Positions 1-12,181 of a DNA stretch of 64,000 bases are shown here, one piece after another. Each line of letters begins with the position of its first letter. The stretch's first letter is position 1. The position numbers and the translations under genes are program-made. The stretch is from contig JAHWDD010000003.1 of assembly GCA_023897205.1 (NCBI GenBank), positions 3,351,665-3,415,664 on the forward strand, given 5' to 3'. The DNA comes from Exophiala sp. HKRS030. Its lineage: Eukaryota > Ascomycota > Eurotiomycetes > Chaetothyriales > Herpotrichiellaceae. The notes under the pieces are model-generated. The model ran no database searches, was not told where the DNA came from, and was given only the letters and a program-made list of their open reading frames with translations.

Positions 1-1
1 G

Positions 2-474
2 TCACCGGTCAAGGATGACGAAAGACGATCGAATGGCATCGATCGTCATGTCATGAGCTCTAGTCCTCCACCTATGGATTCTGGCCTAGCCAGTCCTAGT
101 AAACCTGCTCGAGGAAGCCAGGTATACCATACTTCGAGTTCGAGCGCCAAAAAAGAATCCACCCCATCATTACATTCGAAAGAGAACGGCATTGCTGGTG
201 ACGAGAATAGATTCAATCGCAGCCGTGGAAACAGCTTTGCCACGAAAACCGCATCAGTGACCAATACCGGCCCCCGGTCAATACTGGTGCATCCTTCAGG
301 GTCCATCCTCCTTCATCTGCAAGCAATGCAAAATTGACACAGAAGGATGACGACGACGATGACGACGGAGATGGCGGATTCGATCTCGCCAAAGGATTCG
401 CTCCTATTGGCAGCAGTGCGAGCTTCAATTCGCAAAGAAGCAGTAGTATCGGTGTTGCTCGAGCCGGCACTTGA
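2..474 (+). CDS. C-terminal end of an unrecognised Ser-rich protein, 5' part outside window
   Basis: The frame is open from base 2, so the start lies upstream of the window. The visible part is low-complexity (Ser, Pro, Lys, Asn), followed by a run of seven Asp at about 346-366 and a tail with FDLAKGFAPIGSS before the TGA at 472. Reading the first half in frame 2 and the tail in frame 1 needs one extra base; the natural place is the C run at 271-275, giving TNTGP followed by PVNTGASF. This is the first of many one-base losses in G/C runs in the window. An intron at 122-210 or 122-222 would also reconnect the frames but lacks a convincing branch site. I do not recognise the family. It is probably the disordered tail of a larger signalling or scaffold protein, which is a guess from composition only. 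Confidence 0.5.
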
Positions 475-1357
475 AGCCCTGCTTCAATTTTCCAGGCACA
501 ATGAGACTTGGAATGTACGGGATGTGAATGATATCAATGGAATTATCAAGACAACGTTTGCATGATTTATTTTATGACCTGTCAACCGAGGAAGGAAACG
601 AATGGTTCTGAGAACTTTGTAACAGTAGCATGTGATGGGAAAGTGCATTTTTAGAAACGACGGGCTGGGGTTTGGTCATGACGCGGTATGGCGTTAACGA
701 AGCATTGATATGGCTCGATTTCCATTGGTATTGAGCAATGTGTATTCCTGAACATTTGGCATGCTGGTGTGGATGGCGCCTGACGGGTTTTGTCCGCTTG
801 TAGATAGTACTTGAGAGTCTGGAGTTCAAAACTAATTGATGGTGACTTGCACGGGACTTTGAAGGTTCTTGCGAAGCCCGACCTTGAGATGAGGAGTAGA
901 CGCACGACAAGACCAAGAACTTGACTAAACTGTGTGCTGAACATCGCCGCACCCAGTGGCTAGATCGAGATCGACGTTGCGGCGCATGATCTACCAACCA
1001 AAGCTATGTAGACGGCCCATATAAGTCCGTGGTATTTGCAATTGTTGATCTGTTCAAGAGTGATGTAGAACCTAGATGGAGTTTGCAGATTGGGACTCGC
1101 AATTCTCATAGACTGTAGTCGATATTCCTAGACAAGACGTGGTTGGCGGCCGGCATTGGTGGCACTTTCCATTAAATACCAAAACGACTTTTGTTTGCTC
1201 TAGCCTCTCTTCTCTCTTCCTCACAGACAACAAGGAACAGCTACATTGCCTAAAGGCTAATATCAACTCATCATTCGCTGTTTAACACATCAGAATATTC
1301 TCTTACTACTTGATCACATCTATCATCTACTTATTGACTTCTACATCCGGCATCATC
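475..1357. other. Intergenic stretch, no supported gene
   Basis: No reading frame here has codon structure or domain content that I can support. The last 150 bases before the Arb2 start are rich in C and T with short AT stretches, as expected for a 5' UTR and core promoter. Minus-strand open frames in 572-997 look like chance. Confidence 0.5.
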
Positions 1358-2674
1358 ATGTTCCGTCGCTTACCACACAACCTCCCCCCGATCCACAGTT
1401 CCCACCCGATCTGGAAAAGCTGGGTTTCTTCGTCAACGACCAGGATCAGATCCGCTCCATCAAAAACCCGAGCATAAATATCAGTATAAAATCAATCACA
1501 ACGATCGTGTCAACCAGACTTACAAGCAGGCCAACAACTGTAGGTGGTCACTTTCCCGATCCAAACTGCTGTTTCGTCGGTCCGTCTCATCCTCTAGTTG
1601 AAACTGACTTTTGAATCGTTGCCTTATAATAGCTGCGGTGCGGAGGATTGTCACACAGCGACTACATGCTCTCGGTCTTGAGACCGTGAGGCTTCCTCTC
1701 GGCGCAACTCCCACTGACAAACATGTCCCTATCTTCATGTCCAAAGACATTGCAAACAAGGATCGTGTCATTGTCTTCTTCGGCGAACGGAGCTTCGAAC
1801 CCGGAATTCTTGCTTGGCGCGTCATTGGTGAAACCGGGATCAAGCATGGTTCACTGGTCGAATTCGTCACAGCTGTTAATTCAGCCCCGACACAACTCGG
1901 TGGAGGTTCTGATCAGGTTCCCGCCATCGTGATTGCTAATCCATGTCAATTGCTATGGTACCGTGGTGGTGGTAGGGCGGTCAGCACCCTGGAGTGGGAG
2001 GCGTTACCCAGGCAGAGTGCCGTCCACGACGCTATGAGGGTTGACAAGATCAAGAATCTTGTTCAAGGGCAGGAGGATTATCGAAAGCATGTGCAGTATC
2101 TCTTCGACCATGTTCTCGCCACGCAGCTCAAGACAAATGTGAAGCTGGACATCATTGGCTGTGAATACACTGGTTCTGCTGCCGTGGAGCACCTGGCCGA
2201 GCATTGTGAGTTGTCTCGAAAAAGCTATCCACAAATAATCATCTCTAATTAGACACAGGGGAAAAATGGTCTGATCGCGTTAATGGAATTTGTCTAGTCA
2301 ATCCTCAACATGAAATCCAAGACCTGATTCAGCAAGGTGCCTCCCCCAAATTTGTCGACTTCATCTCCAAGCGCTCCCGAGCATACTTTGTCTCCAATCT
2401 ACCCCTAGAGAAGCCTGTGGCTGGAAGAGATCTGTATGGCTGCAATTGCTATTCAAGTGGAGAGGATTCTTACCAGGAGAACGCCATCGTCAGAAGCTGG
2501 GGAAGTATGCTTGATTGGTTCGATATTTTGCACAAGAATCCGGAGTTTGAAGAGATCGAATTCATCTACGCCAACAATGAGGAAGATGCAGTGGAACTAG
2601 GATGGCCAGCTGAGATCACACAGGAGAATGGAACTGAGAATGAGATCGAGACCAAGGCCGAGGAAAACGCCTAG
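1358..2674 (+). CDS. Arb2-domain protein (fungal Arb2/FAM172-like)
   Basis: Three exons: 1358-1539, 1633-2205, 2259-2674, about 390 residues. The N-terminus MFRRLP, then PPDLEKLGFFVND, ALGLETVRLPLGA, PTDKHVPIF, VFFGER, IVIANPCQLLWYRGGGRA and the C-terminal GCNCYSSGE with SMLDWF follow the order I know from fungal Arb2-domain proteins. In fission yeast Arb2 belongs to the Argonaute siRNA chaperone complex; most filamentous-fungal members are uncharacterised and have an alpha/beta-hydrolase-like fold. Exon 1 needs two single-base restorations, one in the C run at 1384-1389 and one in the C or A run at 1462-1469; with both, the coding length is divisible by three. The TAG at 2672-2674 may be premature: the same frame stays open for 113 more codons to 3013 and begins acidic (EFVEFHATEDADYVLLERDG). 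Either the gene ends here or it is truncated by a nonsense change. Confidence 0.8.
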
Positions 2675-3650
2675 GAGTTCGTTGAATTTCATGCCACCGA
2701 GGACGCTGACTATGTTCTACTAGAACGCGATGGCGCCGACGCCATGGGCTCCGATTGTTTCCAGATCCAAGTTGGTGCTATGGAGAGTCATAGCACTGAC
2801 TTGAGAAATGCTGAACAGGAACACCATCAGGGCCTCAAATCGGCCATCAGGGGTCCTAAACATGGCGAACACTTCAGAATCGCCGACAATACTGATTTGG
2901 GTGATGTTTGTATCACCACACGTCCTGCTGAGGACAGGAAGAACCTGAATGCCAGAGTGACTTTAATAAAGGAGAATTCAAGACCGGTCGCATCTTCAGG
3001 CAAAGCCTCATAAACCCCCGATGCCTCAGGCCAGAACAGCGGACACCAATCCGGGACTGAAGTGGTTAATATAATAGCCAACTCGTCGGCCAAACATTTG
3101 GTCCACAAGCAATTTTCAAACGTTTGAATGCACTTCAGGATAGTCTGAAAAGCACTGCAAGAAGCTCTAGGCTCCACGCGTGATGAGCAGCACACGAGAT
3201 ACTATTCTTGTCGGCAGGTACCTTCGGCGGTCTCCCTCTTTAGTCAATCACAGAAGTAGTCCATGCCACTCACAATGTGCTCGTTGATTGGAGAGAGCGA
3301 TACTCTGTGATGTTCGAACTGTCTAAGTCTGTAACTTTGTCAGCAAGAGATATTGGGAAAAGACGTCTTCGTTGCCCAAGTCAATGCGGAACGTCGAGTC
3401 ACGCCGGTATTTCAAGTGAAGTCGAAGGTTGAAGGTGCGAAATTTCCAGTGACTGCCTCATGTTGATGACACTCGCACATGCGACAACCGCTGTTGCTTC
3501 ATCTTTTTCTTCATCTTGATTGCCATTTTTCTTTTACGAGTTTTGGTATTGGATCAAAGGATATGTTTCATACATTGGCCCGACCTAGTTCCAGATTTCC
3601 GGTCTCACTTGTCGATACTCGTCTCACAGATCTCTGACAAATCCCACATA
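2675..3650 (+). other. Open in-frame extension past the Arb2 stop, then promoter region
   Basis: From 2675 to 3013 the Arb2 frame continues with no stop and with coding-like composition, so it may be the lost C-terminus of that protein. From 3014 to 3650 I see no gene. The stretch ends in T-rich sequence that would serve as the promoter and leader of the next gene. Confidence 0.4.
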
Positions 3651-5217
3651 ATGGTCAAATCTCGAGGAATAGAGATATGTGTCATCAGCCAACTCGACAT
3701 TTGCAAACTTCTAGAATATTTCCCTTCCTCCTCGCTTCTTCAGACTAATACTCTTCAAGAACCTAATCCCATCAACGTGCCCTCACCTCTCAACCCGCTT
3801 CAATACCCCACCATCTCTTGCTACATCCCCATCTATCCAGGCTGTCAGATCTGGTTCGAATACACCATTGACGGACCTCACCCACCAGGTGCAGCCTATT
3901 TCTTCAAGATGAGTATCAACAACAACCATGTCACAAGCTGGGATTGTACAGCAAAACACGGCTACCATGGCAAAATGATGTACAATCTCGTCAGCCTTGG
4001 AGTAGACCCTAAGAGCGGACAAGACGTGGTCCAGAGACAGGCGTTGAAGTTTGGTGATGAGTTAAATCACCCTGATCAGGACGACAATGTTTCGAGCGAC
4101 GATTGCATACAGATCAACGTCCATAGAATCGAACACAGGCAGAGGATCAAAGAGCAGGAGGTTGGTCTCAATCGAGTCATGGCACAGACTGAACATGGTC
4201 ATGGGCTGCGGTAAGGCTTTCTCCTCGCGACTCTAGTCCTCGTTGACCACAGCTGATTGTGCATCAGATTGACCGATAATGGACTTCTGGAACCTGGTTT
4301 CCGACCCAGGCGGTACAAGTATCAGCTTCTCGATGCCAAAGATACACCGTATGCTTCCTTTCGATTCATTTGTCGGCCTATGGGTTAGTTTGAGATGATT
4401 AGGAAGAGTGCACATTACTAATTGGACCATAGACTATCTTGTCAGACACAATTTTGTTCCCCTGCAAACTTCCTATTCCTCTGATGATCGATCCGATACT
4501 GAAAGCGTGTACTCAACAAGTTCGGAAAATCACAAAAGCAATAAGGCTGTCCTCGCCGACCCTTTGGATAAACCGGAAGAAAGGTCTTTTGAAGTCGATG
4601 ACTTCAAATCTGATAATCTTCAGGATGAACCCGTTCGCTCTCCTGTCCACTCACTCAAGGAACAGAGGGTTTCCAGCCCAAGTAAGATCTCTGTAGAGCC
4701 CAAGATTCTCCCCGTCAACGACACAGATGATGATCTCAGTGTTCAGACCAAAGACAGCATTGAAGAATTGCCAACTAAAGTTCCACGTTCACCACAATCC
4801 CTCCGTTCACCCCGATCACCCAAAAAATCCAAGGACGATGTTGCGAATGAACCTCCTCCATCACCGAGCAAGTCACCTCGCAACAGGCATCGATTGTCCA
4901 AGAAGTTGACCGTGAATATCAATGGTGCCAATTTCGACCTACAAAAGAGCTCTCGTCCTCTTAGTCCTTTCACCGCTCGTGGTCTTCTTAGGACGACGAT
5001 CATGCCACGGACGGCACCACCCTCAATGACGGAGTTTGGACCTTCCATCGAAGAAGAAGTTCGAACTAGAATCGAGGCTAAAAAGAACAAACGCACCAAA
5101 GTCGACAAGCTAGAGAGAACGACATCTAGGACCACCAGTACAGAACGAGGTGGAAAGACCTTGATGAGATTTATTGGCCGCAGAATCGCCAGCAGCAAAA
5201 CCGACAGCTCTTCCTGA
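3651..5217 (+). CDS. Conserved fungal protein with N-terminal DUF7918-like domain and disordered tail
   Basis: Three exons: 3651-4210, 4268-4383, 4433-5217, 486 residues. The start is placed at MVKSRGIEIC because the family typically opens with a short 'RGIEV..SQ.DI' strand; an upstream in-frame codon would add only leader-like residues. The first 260 residues hold the domain hallmarks: YPTISCYIPIYPG, IWFEYTIDGPHPPG, AYFFKMSINNNHV followed by SWDC, GYHGKMMYNL, and after splicing YASFRFICRPM. The remainder is Ser/Pro/Lys-rich with repeated SPRSP-type motifs, and the C-terminus is basic and Arg/Thr-rich (DKLERTTSRTTSTERGGKT), probably disordered and phosphorylated. No enzymatic motif is visible. 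Function is unknown; this domain is common in filamentous fungi as a stand-alone hypothetical protein. The reading frame is intact. Confidence 0.75.
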
Positions 5218-5994
5218 GACAATACAGACAACGCATCAACAAAGGCATTCCAATATGAGATATCAACAAGTAAAGATTTTCGGAATCCATACTATTTTTT
5301 GTTCTACAAGATTGTCAAACACAGAATCTATTGTACGGAAAGGACTCCGTGTAAAGTTGCAAAGTGTCAACCCACTTCATCGGGACTTTCAATACTAGGA
5401 TACTCGTAGCTCTAGTGTACGTATTTCAGTATAAACAGGTGCCACAGAGTCTTAGAACTGTGGATTAAGTATCGCATACGCAGATCATCGCATTCATGGG
5501 TTCGCCTATGCTGTGTCTTCTGCAATTCCCTTGTGCTTCGCACAGTGGCTAGGGTGACGTACGTTGAACTTTACAGGCCATCCGTACGACTATGTGAAGA
5601 TATCAAATGGTATTGAGTACTCTCTACAGCAGAATACAACCAAGGAACATGAACAAGATATAAGTCGGAAGAGCAGAAACTTGCCACTTTCTAAGAGATA
5701 TGCCCACCTCTTCAGGCGGTGTGCACCATCTATGACAACGTACATGACAATAATAGCGGTTTTCTTCCGAGACTTCTGTAGAATAAGCAGGGGACCATGG
5801 TTTAGCCTCTAACAATTTCTTTCATGCTTTGCCTTCATGTTCATTTTGGCCCAGGTCCTAGATAGGTAACTCAGAAGGCTGGAAACTTCATTGTCTTGAA
5901 CATTCGCCGGCCGTTGGTGGAGTTCGTCTCTCTTAGTGTTTGACTCGACAAGTGGGTGCGAAAGAAAGAATTAGTCCTGATGGATGGGACTGTC
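5218..5994. other. Convergent intergenic region
   Basis: This lies between the 3' ends of two convergent genes. Short open frames in 5564-5815 on both strands have no recognisable content. Nothing else is seen. Confidence 0.5.
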
Positions 5995-7519
5995 CTACCA
6001 CGTAGGACCTGTGAATGGCAACTCGGCCATTTCCGGACTTCTCGACTCGATGCACGTCTTCTCCCAGTGCGCACGTTCACAGGCGAGTGTCCGAAGCAAG
6101 TCGAACGGGACATCTGTCTTGCGACAGATGAATTCTTTTATGCATCTGAGCAGAGGGAATCGCTCAGGTGACCGGAAATCCAAGACTCCACCGAATTCAT
6201 CAGCGAATGTGCCTAAGAAATCAACATCCGTGAGGCGATATGCGAAGCGGAGGAAGTAAACCAAAACTCTAACAAAGTCAAATATGGTTAACCCAAATTT
6301 GCTTTTGAGGTCGCTAGGGTCGCGTTGCAGTGTGAAATTGTTGAGAGTAAGAGACTGCAGCGTGGACCTGTGGCGAATCAAGATGTTGTGAAGTTGCTGG
6401 GATGTGAAGTTGGTGTCGGTCAGGACCAAGGTATGCAGTTTGCCAATGTTTGTGTTCAGTAAATAGCCGTTAAGAAGCCGGGACCGGATTGGCGGCCGGA
6501 GATGGACGCCGCGGCGGCGAAGGCAGTGGCGTGGAATTCTTTCCTTGAATAAGCTAGTATCGACCGTGGTAAAGCCGATGTGCAATGATTTTAGATTCGT
6601 CATGCTGCGTGCAAGGTACCTCAAGGAGCCGATGTTTTGTTCAACATGGCTCTGAGGTTCGAACTCGTCAGTGTTGATGTGCCACAAGGGGTACAACATT
6701 AGTGTGAAGCACTGCACCGGGCGAAATACTGGGATTGAGGGTGAAGAAGGGTATATGAAGAAGAAATCGTGCCACGGCGCGCAGAGCCACTCGAATTCTT
6801 GGGTCGCAAACATTTCTGGATCGATTGGTACCCGAAGATGAGTTGACTGAAGTCTTTCTGAACTAACCGCAAGTTGACGCCCGTGGCTCGGTACATGTCG
6901 TTCTCACGTGTAAAGAACTCCCATTTGTCCCAAAACGCCTTGTCGATGGTGTGCATATTCCACGCGTCATCGAAACAGATTTTCTTGAGATTTTGTAGCT
7001 TCCCAATATGTCCAAGCTTATGGAAGAATTCGTCGAACCTCGATCCATGTAAATCCTGGGACAGCTCTTCAGCGACATGAACATTGAATGGTTTGAGAAC
7101 CTTTGGGTCCACTGATCTCCAGTCTGGTGTTCCCTGGACCAACCCAACGATATCGGGGTCGGCTGCTTCGACAAATTCATCGTAATTCAGCTCCACCAAT
7201 AGAAACCTGTCAATGTAAAGACATTGCACCAGAGGGCACAAGATTGCACTTTGTGCAATATTAACCAGTCGATCTACACTGTTCATGCTCCGTCCTAGGC
7301 AGATTCTGTTGAAAAGCAAAGGTCTTATGGCCTCGTTGTAATACTTACATACCAGCCGGCAGGACCTGAGTCCCACACGTGGGAGGTATGAGATAATCAG
7401 AAGCTGTAATTCGAGGGGAATGGCTGGGAGAAACGGGATAGTGGATGCCAGAGTGGTTGACTGTGCGCTGAGGGCATTGCTTGCGGGGGTTGCATCGTGC
7501 CCAGACTGTTGTCTTCCAT
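5995..7519 (-). CDS. F-box protein
   Basis: Two exons: 7519-6908 and 6857-5995, about 491 residues. The F-box lies at residues 30-75 (IPFLPAIPLELQLLIISYLP, then LRSCRLVCKYYNEAIRPLLF), typical of adaptors that join Skp1-cullin ubiquitin ligases to substrates. The rest has leucine-rich stretches such as KLHTLVLTDTNF and TLQSLTLNNFTL, resembling degenerate LRR-type substrate modules. The start is the ATG at 7519 (MEDNSLGTMQP) in good context. It joins the F-box frame only if one base is restored in the run of five G at 7485-7489 (plus strand); without that, the F-box frame has no in-frame ATG before the box. The 50-nt intron has a GTGAGA donor and joins FFT to QRLQSTHLRV. Its target cannot be inferred. 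Confidence 0.75.
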
Positions 7520-8522
7520 GGTGAAGGTATGATGAGATGTAATCGAAGCTGTCCTGCAGAATCGTTGTGTTTATAGATTCATATTGTGTTATAATTAAGA
7601 AATAGTGGTAGATTCTTTGGGGCGGTGATGTGGGAACGGGATGCGTTGGTTGAAGACCACAATGAACGACCCTGAAGAGCAAAAAGCAGGCGACGACAAG
7701 AAATAGATCTGAGGATGTGAACTACTTGGGGAAAGTGCATAGCAGAAGTGAACATGTTACCGACAACGGCAGGCATAGCTGAGGCAGAGGAGAGACCAGA
7801 AAGGGAGATGAGGTCGAATTGCGCCAGGTATTTGCCTCATTTGGAGATGGCAACTTCAACATAAAGCCAGTAAACTCACATCTTGTGGAAAGAATGATTC
7901 ATGCCCTACCTTTGAGTATCCGGAATGTTATGCTGAATGTCGGTTTTGTTATTCCTTGAGCCAGTGCAAAGTTGAAGGTGCGTATGTGCTAGTCTCCCTG
8001 TACTTTCGCAGTTGTGGCCTGGGCTGAAGTCGCTTCGATCCACCCGAAGTCAACAACGCAACCCGATGGCGACGCTGTGTCGTGATAAAAGGGGTTTGAA
8101 CCATTCAATCCATCGCTGTGAGTCTCTATCATCCTTCTGGATCGTCACCGAACGACATTTCTATCGGATTCCACAAGCGCATCATGGCATTCTTGGTATC
8201 TGTCGTGACTTGTGGGTAGTGTTCCAAGCCTCCGAACTATATCGAGGAGCGTCGAAAGCCAGAAGATGTAGAAAGGAAACGGAGGAGTGGCGGAAAGGAT
8301 GTCGCGGAGCAAGAACTTGGCTCGCGAGCTCCCGCCAAGACTCGGAACATCTACGGCGGAGCGCTACGCTCATCCAATGTTTCAATATACGGCGCAACAG
8401 TTTCATTTTCCGCTGAACTGCACGCGGTCCTCTCATCCTCGCACACTCTCTACCTTGAGTCACTCTACCTTTCTCTCCTCTGACATGTACTCAATCACGA
8501 ACTGAACAATCCTTCGGTGAAA
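7520..8522. promoter_or_regulatory. Divergent intergenic region between F-box and RNA-binding genes
   Basis: About 1 kb separates two divergent starts and must hold both promoters. The last 120 bases before the RNA-binding gene are CT-rich (cctttctctcctctgac), as in many fungal 5' leaders. A frame at about 8217-8481 on the plus strand has moderately protein-like composition but no good start, so it is not annotated. Confidence 0.4.
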
Positions 8523-11024
8523 ATGTCTTCCTTTCGTTCTAGAGGTGGCTATCCGCCACAACAGCACAGATCGTCCTACGCCCACCAGCGAGACGACTTT
8601 TATGACGATAGAGCAAGATCCAGATCCAGATCCAGATCACCAAATCGTAATTACGACTCCCCATATAACAGACAGAGTCCTCCGCATGGTAATCCATAGA
8701 TCACGATGAAGTGGTTTGCAATAGATTCCTTACTGATCTCCTGTCCAAAGACGTACCCAGGCCAATAAGTGGTTCACGACCAGAATTACACATTCGGGGC
8801 GTGCCTCTAGCCCTGTTCGATATGCTGGCGACGGCCGTGACAGAAGAGGATTACAATACGATGACATCGAACGTGATTACCGTCGATCACCGTCTCCTCG
8901 TCGGAACCGTTCATACTACGATCGAGACTACCCAGAACGCCGCAGCTATAGTCGCAGTGCAAGTCGGGGCAGAGGCAGATCTCCATCGGAAGAAAGACCT
9001 CCTAGTAGGGGCAAGCCGAGCAGGGAAATAATGATGGAAGGCCTAGCAGTGCACCTGACTGAGAACGATGTTCGATCTCTCCCATTCGAGTTTTCTTTAC
9101 AAGCACGGCTGTTATCTCCAGTTTCTATCGAGTGCTTGTTTGTTTGATGACATATCGCTAAGACCTTGATTTCATCGGACAGATCTCTACCGAATTGAGG
9201 CAGCATTATCACGTCCAAGATTTGGAAGACGTTCGTGTCATTAGAGACCGCCAGACACGTCAGTCGATGGAGCAGGGAGATTGTAGGCGTTGGCTGACAA
9301 ATTTCGCAGGACAATCAAGAGGTTTTGGTTTTCTTCGCTTCTCTACTCTACATCAAGCCGAGGCTTTCATGGAACAGAATCATCCTATTCTATACCTATA
9401 CGGTGATAGTACCAAATCTAATGGAGATGCCTGCAGAGCGCGAATAGCGTTCGGTCGTGAACGGAATGAACCCAGCCGGGTCGATGATGCAGATTGGATA
9501 TGTCCATCAGTAAGTTAGCTGCCGTCGTCATAGATATGAACTAATTGATCAGTGCCGTATCAACAACTATTCTACTCGAAATCGATGTTTCAGGTGTCAA
9601 GCCGATAGGCCAGGTACGATGATCCTTGGAGTATTTCTAGCCTGTCTCTAATCGACATTTCAGATCCTGCTTATGAAGTGATCGAAAAGGCGGCAAATGT
9701 CGGGGACAATGATGCCTCGCCAGACAATACGCCCTCCCAATTTCTTCTGCTCCGCGGTTTGGAACCCTCTGTCAGCGAGGAACTATTTGCCAAAGGTGTG
9801 GCAAAGCTCAACAAACCAACAATGTCGTCGGGAGCGACACAACAAGACCAGCAACCGGCAAAGAAGGGTGCCAAAGTCGCCTCAACCACAGGCGATGCAA
9901 ATCTCGGAGCAAGAGAGGGTACCCTCAGAAGAGTTCTGTTGGTACGAGATCGCAGAACGAACGATAGCTGGAGATATGGCTTCGCAGAATATGCTACAAT
10001 TGAAGACGCGCAGGCTGCCTTGATCAGATTCAATTCTTTTGACAGGTTTACCATTGCATCTAAACAGGTCCTCGTCAGTTATATTCATGCTGGTGTCTTT
10101 GTCCCGGTGATCAATCCATCGCCGAATACAGAGCGTTTCACATTCAGCCCCCTAGGCAATCCGGCCATGAAACTCGCCTATTGGGACGACAATGCATATC
10201 TATCTGAACTTGGAATAAATATGACGGCGGCGACATCTGCTCCGGTAGCAAATGAAGAGAAGACTAAGGGCAACAAGGATCCCGAAAGGACTAAAAAGCG
10301 AAAGGCCCAGAATGAGAACGAATCTGCTGCTACCAAGAAACCTGCACCGTCTCATCTACAATTTTGGAGTAACAGACATGCCGAACTTCATGGTATTGGC
10401 AAGAAATCCGATAAAGATGAAGACTCGACCTCAGAAAGCAACGGTGGTCAACCTGCGCAGTCGTTCGCAGATCCGAAGAGAAGTTGCTGCTATCTTTGTA
10501 TGCGACAGTTCAACACTTCAGCAGAAGTTAACAGGCACGAACGTTTGAGTGACCTGCATCGCAAGAATTTGCAAGACGCAGACAAAGTTGCGAAAGCAAA
10601 ACATAAACTGCAGAAACATGAAGTGCAGCCGCAAACAGCCGATTCAACCTCACAATATCGTGATCGTGCTAGAGAACGACGGAAAGTCTATGGTGTTGTC
10701 AATAAAAAAGGCGAGCAGGTTGGAGGTCGCAAGTCAGCTAGAGATTCATCTGATGAGGAAGCAGCTCCTCCAATACAGTCTAAAGGAGCGTCACTTCTCA
10801 GCAAGATGGGCTATACAGCTGGTCAGGGTCTGGGTGCATCTGGAGAAGGAATGAAAGCACCTATCAGTCAGGACGTATATGTTGCTGGAGTGGGTCTGGG
10901 TGCGCAAGGTGGAAAGGTTGGTGATGCAGTGGCCGAAGCAGAACGCAACACGAAAGGTGAATATTCGGCCTTTTTAGACCGTACTCGTGAGGGAGCAAGA
11001 GAGCGATACGCTAGGCTTGGTTGA
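8523..11024 (+). CDS. RBM5/RBM10-like splicing factor (RS, RRM, RanBP2 zinc finger, RRM, G-patch)
   Basis: Six exons: 8523-8688, 8751-9069, 9183-9258, 9310-9509, 9553-9613, 9664-11024, about 727 residues. Domain order: an Arg/Ser-rich N-terminus; RRM1 (MEGLAVHLTEND, with RNP1 SRGFGFLRFS); a RanBP2-type zinc finger WICPSC...N..CFRCQ, used by this family to bind single-stranded RNA; RRM2 (FLLLRGLEPSVSE, RNP1-like WRYGFAEYAT); a CCYLCMRQF...RHERLSDLH C2H2-like finger; and a C-terminal G-patch (GASLLSKMGYTAGQGLGA) that usually activates a DEAH helicase. This order matches human RBM5/6/10, which regulate early spliceosome assembly in the nucleus. Exon 2 needs one restored G in the run 8796-8799 to link the RS segment before it (SGSRPELHIRG) with the one after (GRASSPVRYAG). 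The first RRM intron has an atypical GTTCGA donor. Confidence 0.88.
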
Positions 11025-11312
11025 CGATCTGTCATGAAAATATGAGTCGCCAACGATTCAGCAATTTCTTCCCTAGAGGGATGAATTTCTGGAGTCGTTG
11101 ATGGGATGGTCTGTAAGATCAATCGTTCGACCGATGCCTTGGGCTCGCTGTCACTGCGCAGGATCCTACGATAAGTACGTAGAAGAACTCCAAAGAGCCG
11201 TGGCACCTGCCTGAAGATATTAACGCGCATCGGTTTGGTTCTTGTCCACGTCTCTTAAATGTTTGGGGCAAAACATGAATGTGTTTCTTCCAACTAGACC
11301 ATGGCTGTCGTC

Positions 11313-12181
11313 TCATTGCTTCGGTGCGAGATCTTCATCGTCTCTCACGTTCATCTTTTCTTGCAACGAGGGCAACACAATCCCCTCCCATTTCGCAATT
11401 ACAGCCTCAATTTCCGGCGGTATATCCGTGGTCTCGTGAAGATGGGCCACTTTTTCGTCGTCCAGAGACTTCATCAATTCGACAATGCTCAACTCCTGCT
11501 TCGCCTTCTCGTGTAACTTGACCACGAAATCGATGTTCTCCTTTTTCCCACCCTGCAGCGCTTCGGCGCTTCGGGCTGCGACGACACCCTTATTTCCGCT
11601 CTCGACCCCACTTGGCCGCGCTTCTCTCCCTTCCGTAATTCCTTTGCTCACACTTCCCCTATACTTCCACCGGCGCTCGACCGACCCTTCCTCAGCCCCG
11701 CTAGAACCCCTTCCAACACCCCCAGGACCACGCCAATCCTCATCCCCACCGCAACACCCAGGGGATAGCCGACATCGAACCCGTCCTGCATGACCTGCGC
11801 TTTGCCAATACTCAGACCCTCGCGATATCCATCCGTCATGTGCTGCCGCCGCAGCGTCGGGACGTCTGAGAGAATCCTTGCCTGCCCGCGTGGGCCATCG
11901 TGGGAGACAGGGTTGGGAATCACTAAGTCGTTGTCGTTGTCGTGGTGCGAGGAGTGCCGATGGCGCTGTAGTTCATCATGATGGTCGGATGATGTATCCC
12001 AGATGTCGTCGTCGTCGCCGGATGACTGGTCCGGCGTAGTCACTGTGGTTGACGCTGCGGGCGAGTGGGATGGTGAACTCGTCGGGGAATGTGAATGTGC
12101 ATGTGCGTGCGGCTGAGAGTGGGAGTGAGAGTGCGCGTGCGTCAGAGATGACAGGTCGTGGCCATCATGCGTGTGTGCCAT
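11313..12181 (-). CDS. YAE1: Yae1 family protein, Fe-S maturation adaptor for Rli1/ABCE1
   Basis: Single exon, about 289 residues after restoring one base in the C run at 11656-11659 (plus strand). The core DGYREGLSIGKAQVMQDGFD, then GYPLGVAVGMRIG, is the deca-GX3 pattern of the Yae1 N-terminal domain. In yeast, Yae1 with Lto1 recruits the cytosolic Fe-S targeting complex to the ribosome-recycling ATPase Rli1. Upstream of the core is a His-rich N-terminus in which His alternates with Ser, Ala or Pro (residues 1-35), then an Asp-rich patch. The downstream half (KENIDFVVKLHEKAKQELSI, EKVAHLHETTDIPPE) is helical and continues the fungal Yae1 C-terminus. It is convergent with the splicing-factor gene, with a 288-nt gap. 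Confidence 0.8.

Noticed and set aside
122..222. Intron instead of a one-base loss in the first, truncated gene
   Set aside because: Frames would reconnect, but the branch site is weak and the one-base explanation preserves more continuous sequence and matches the pattern seen in many other genes. Not fully excluded.
8217..8481. Plus-strand frame with protein-like composition (EERRKPEDVERKRRSGG...) before the splicing-factor gene
   Set aside because: It has no in-frame ATG unless an unlikely 30-odd-nt intron is assumed, no recognisable family, and lies in the divergent promoter region.
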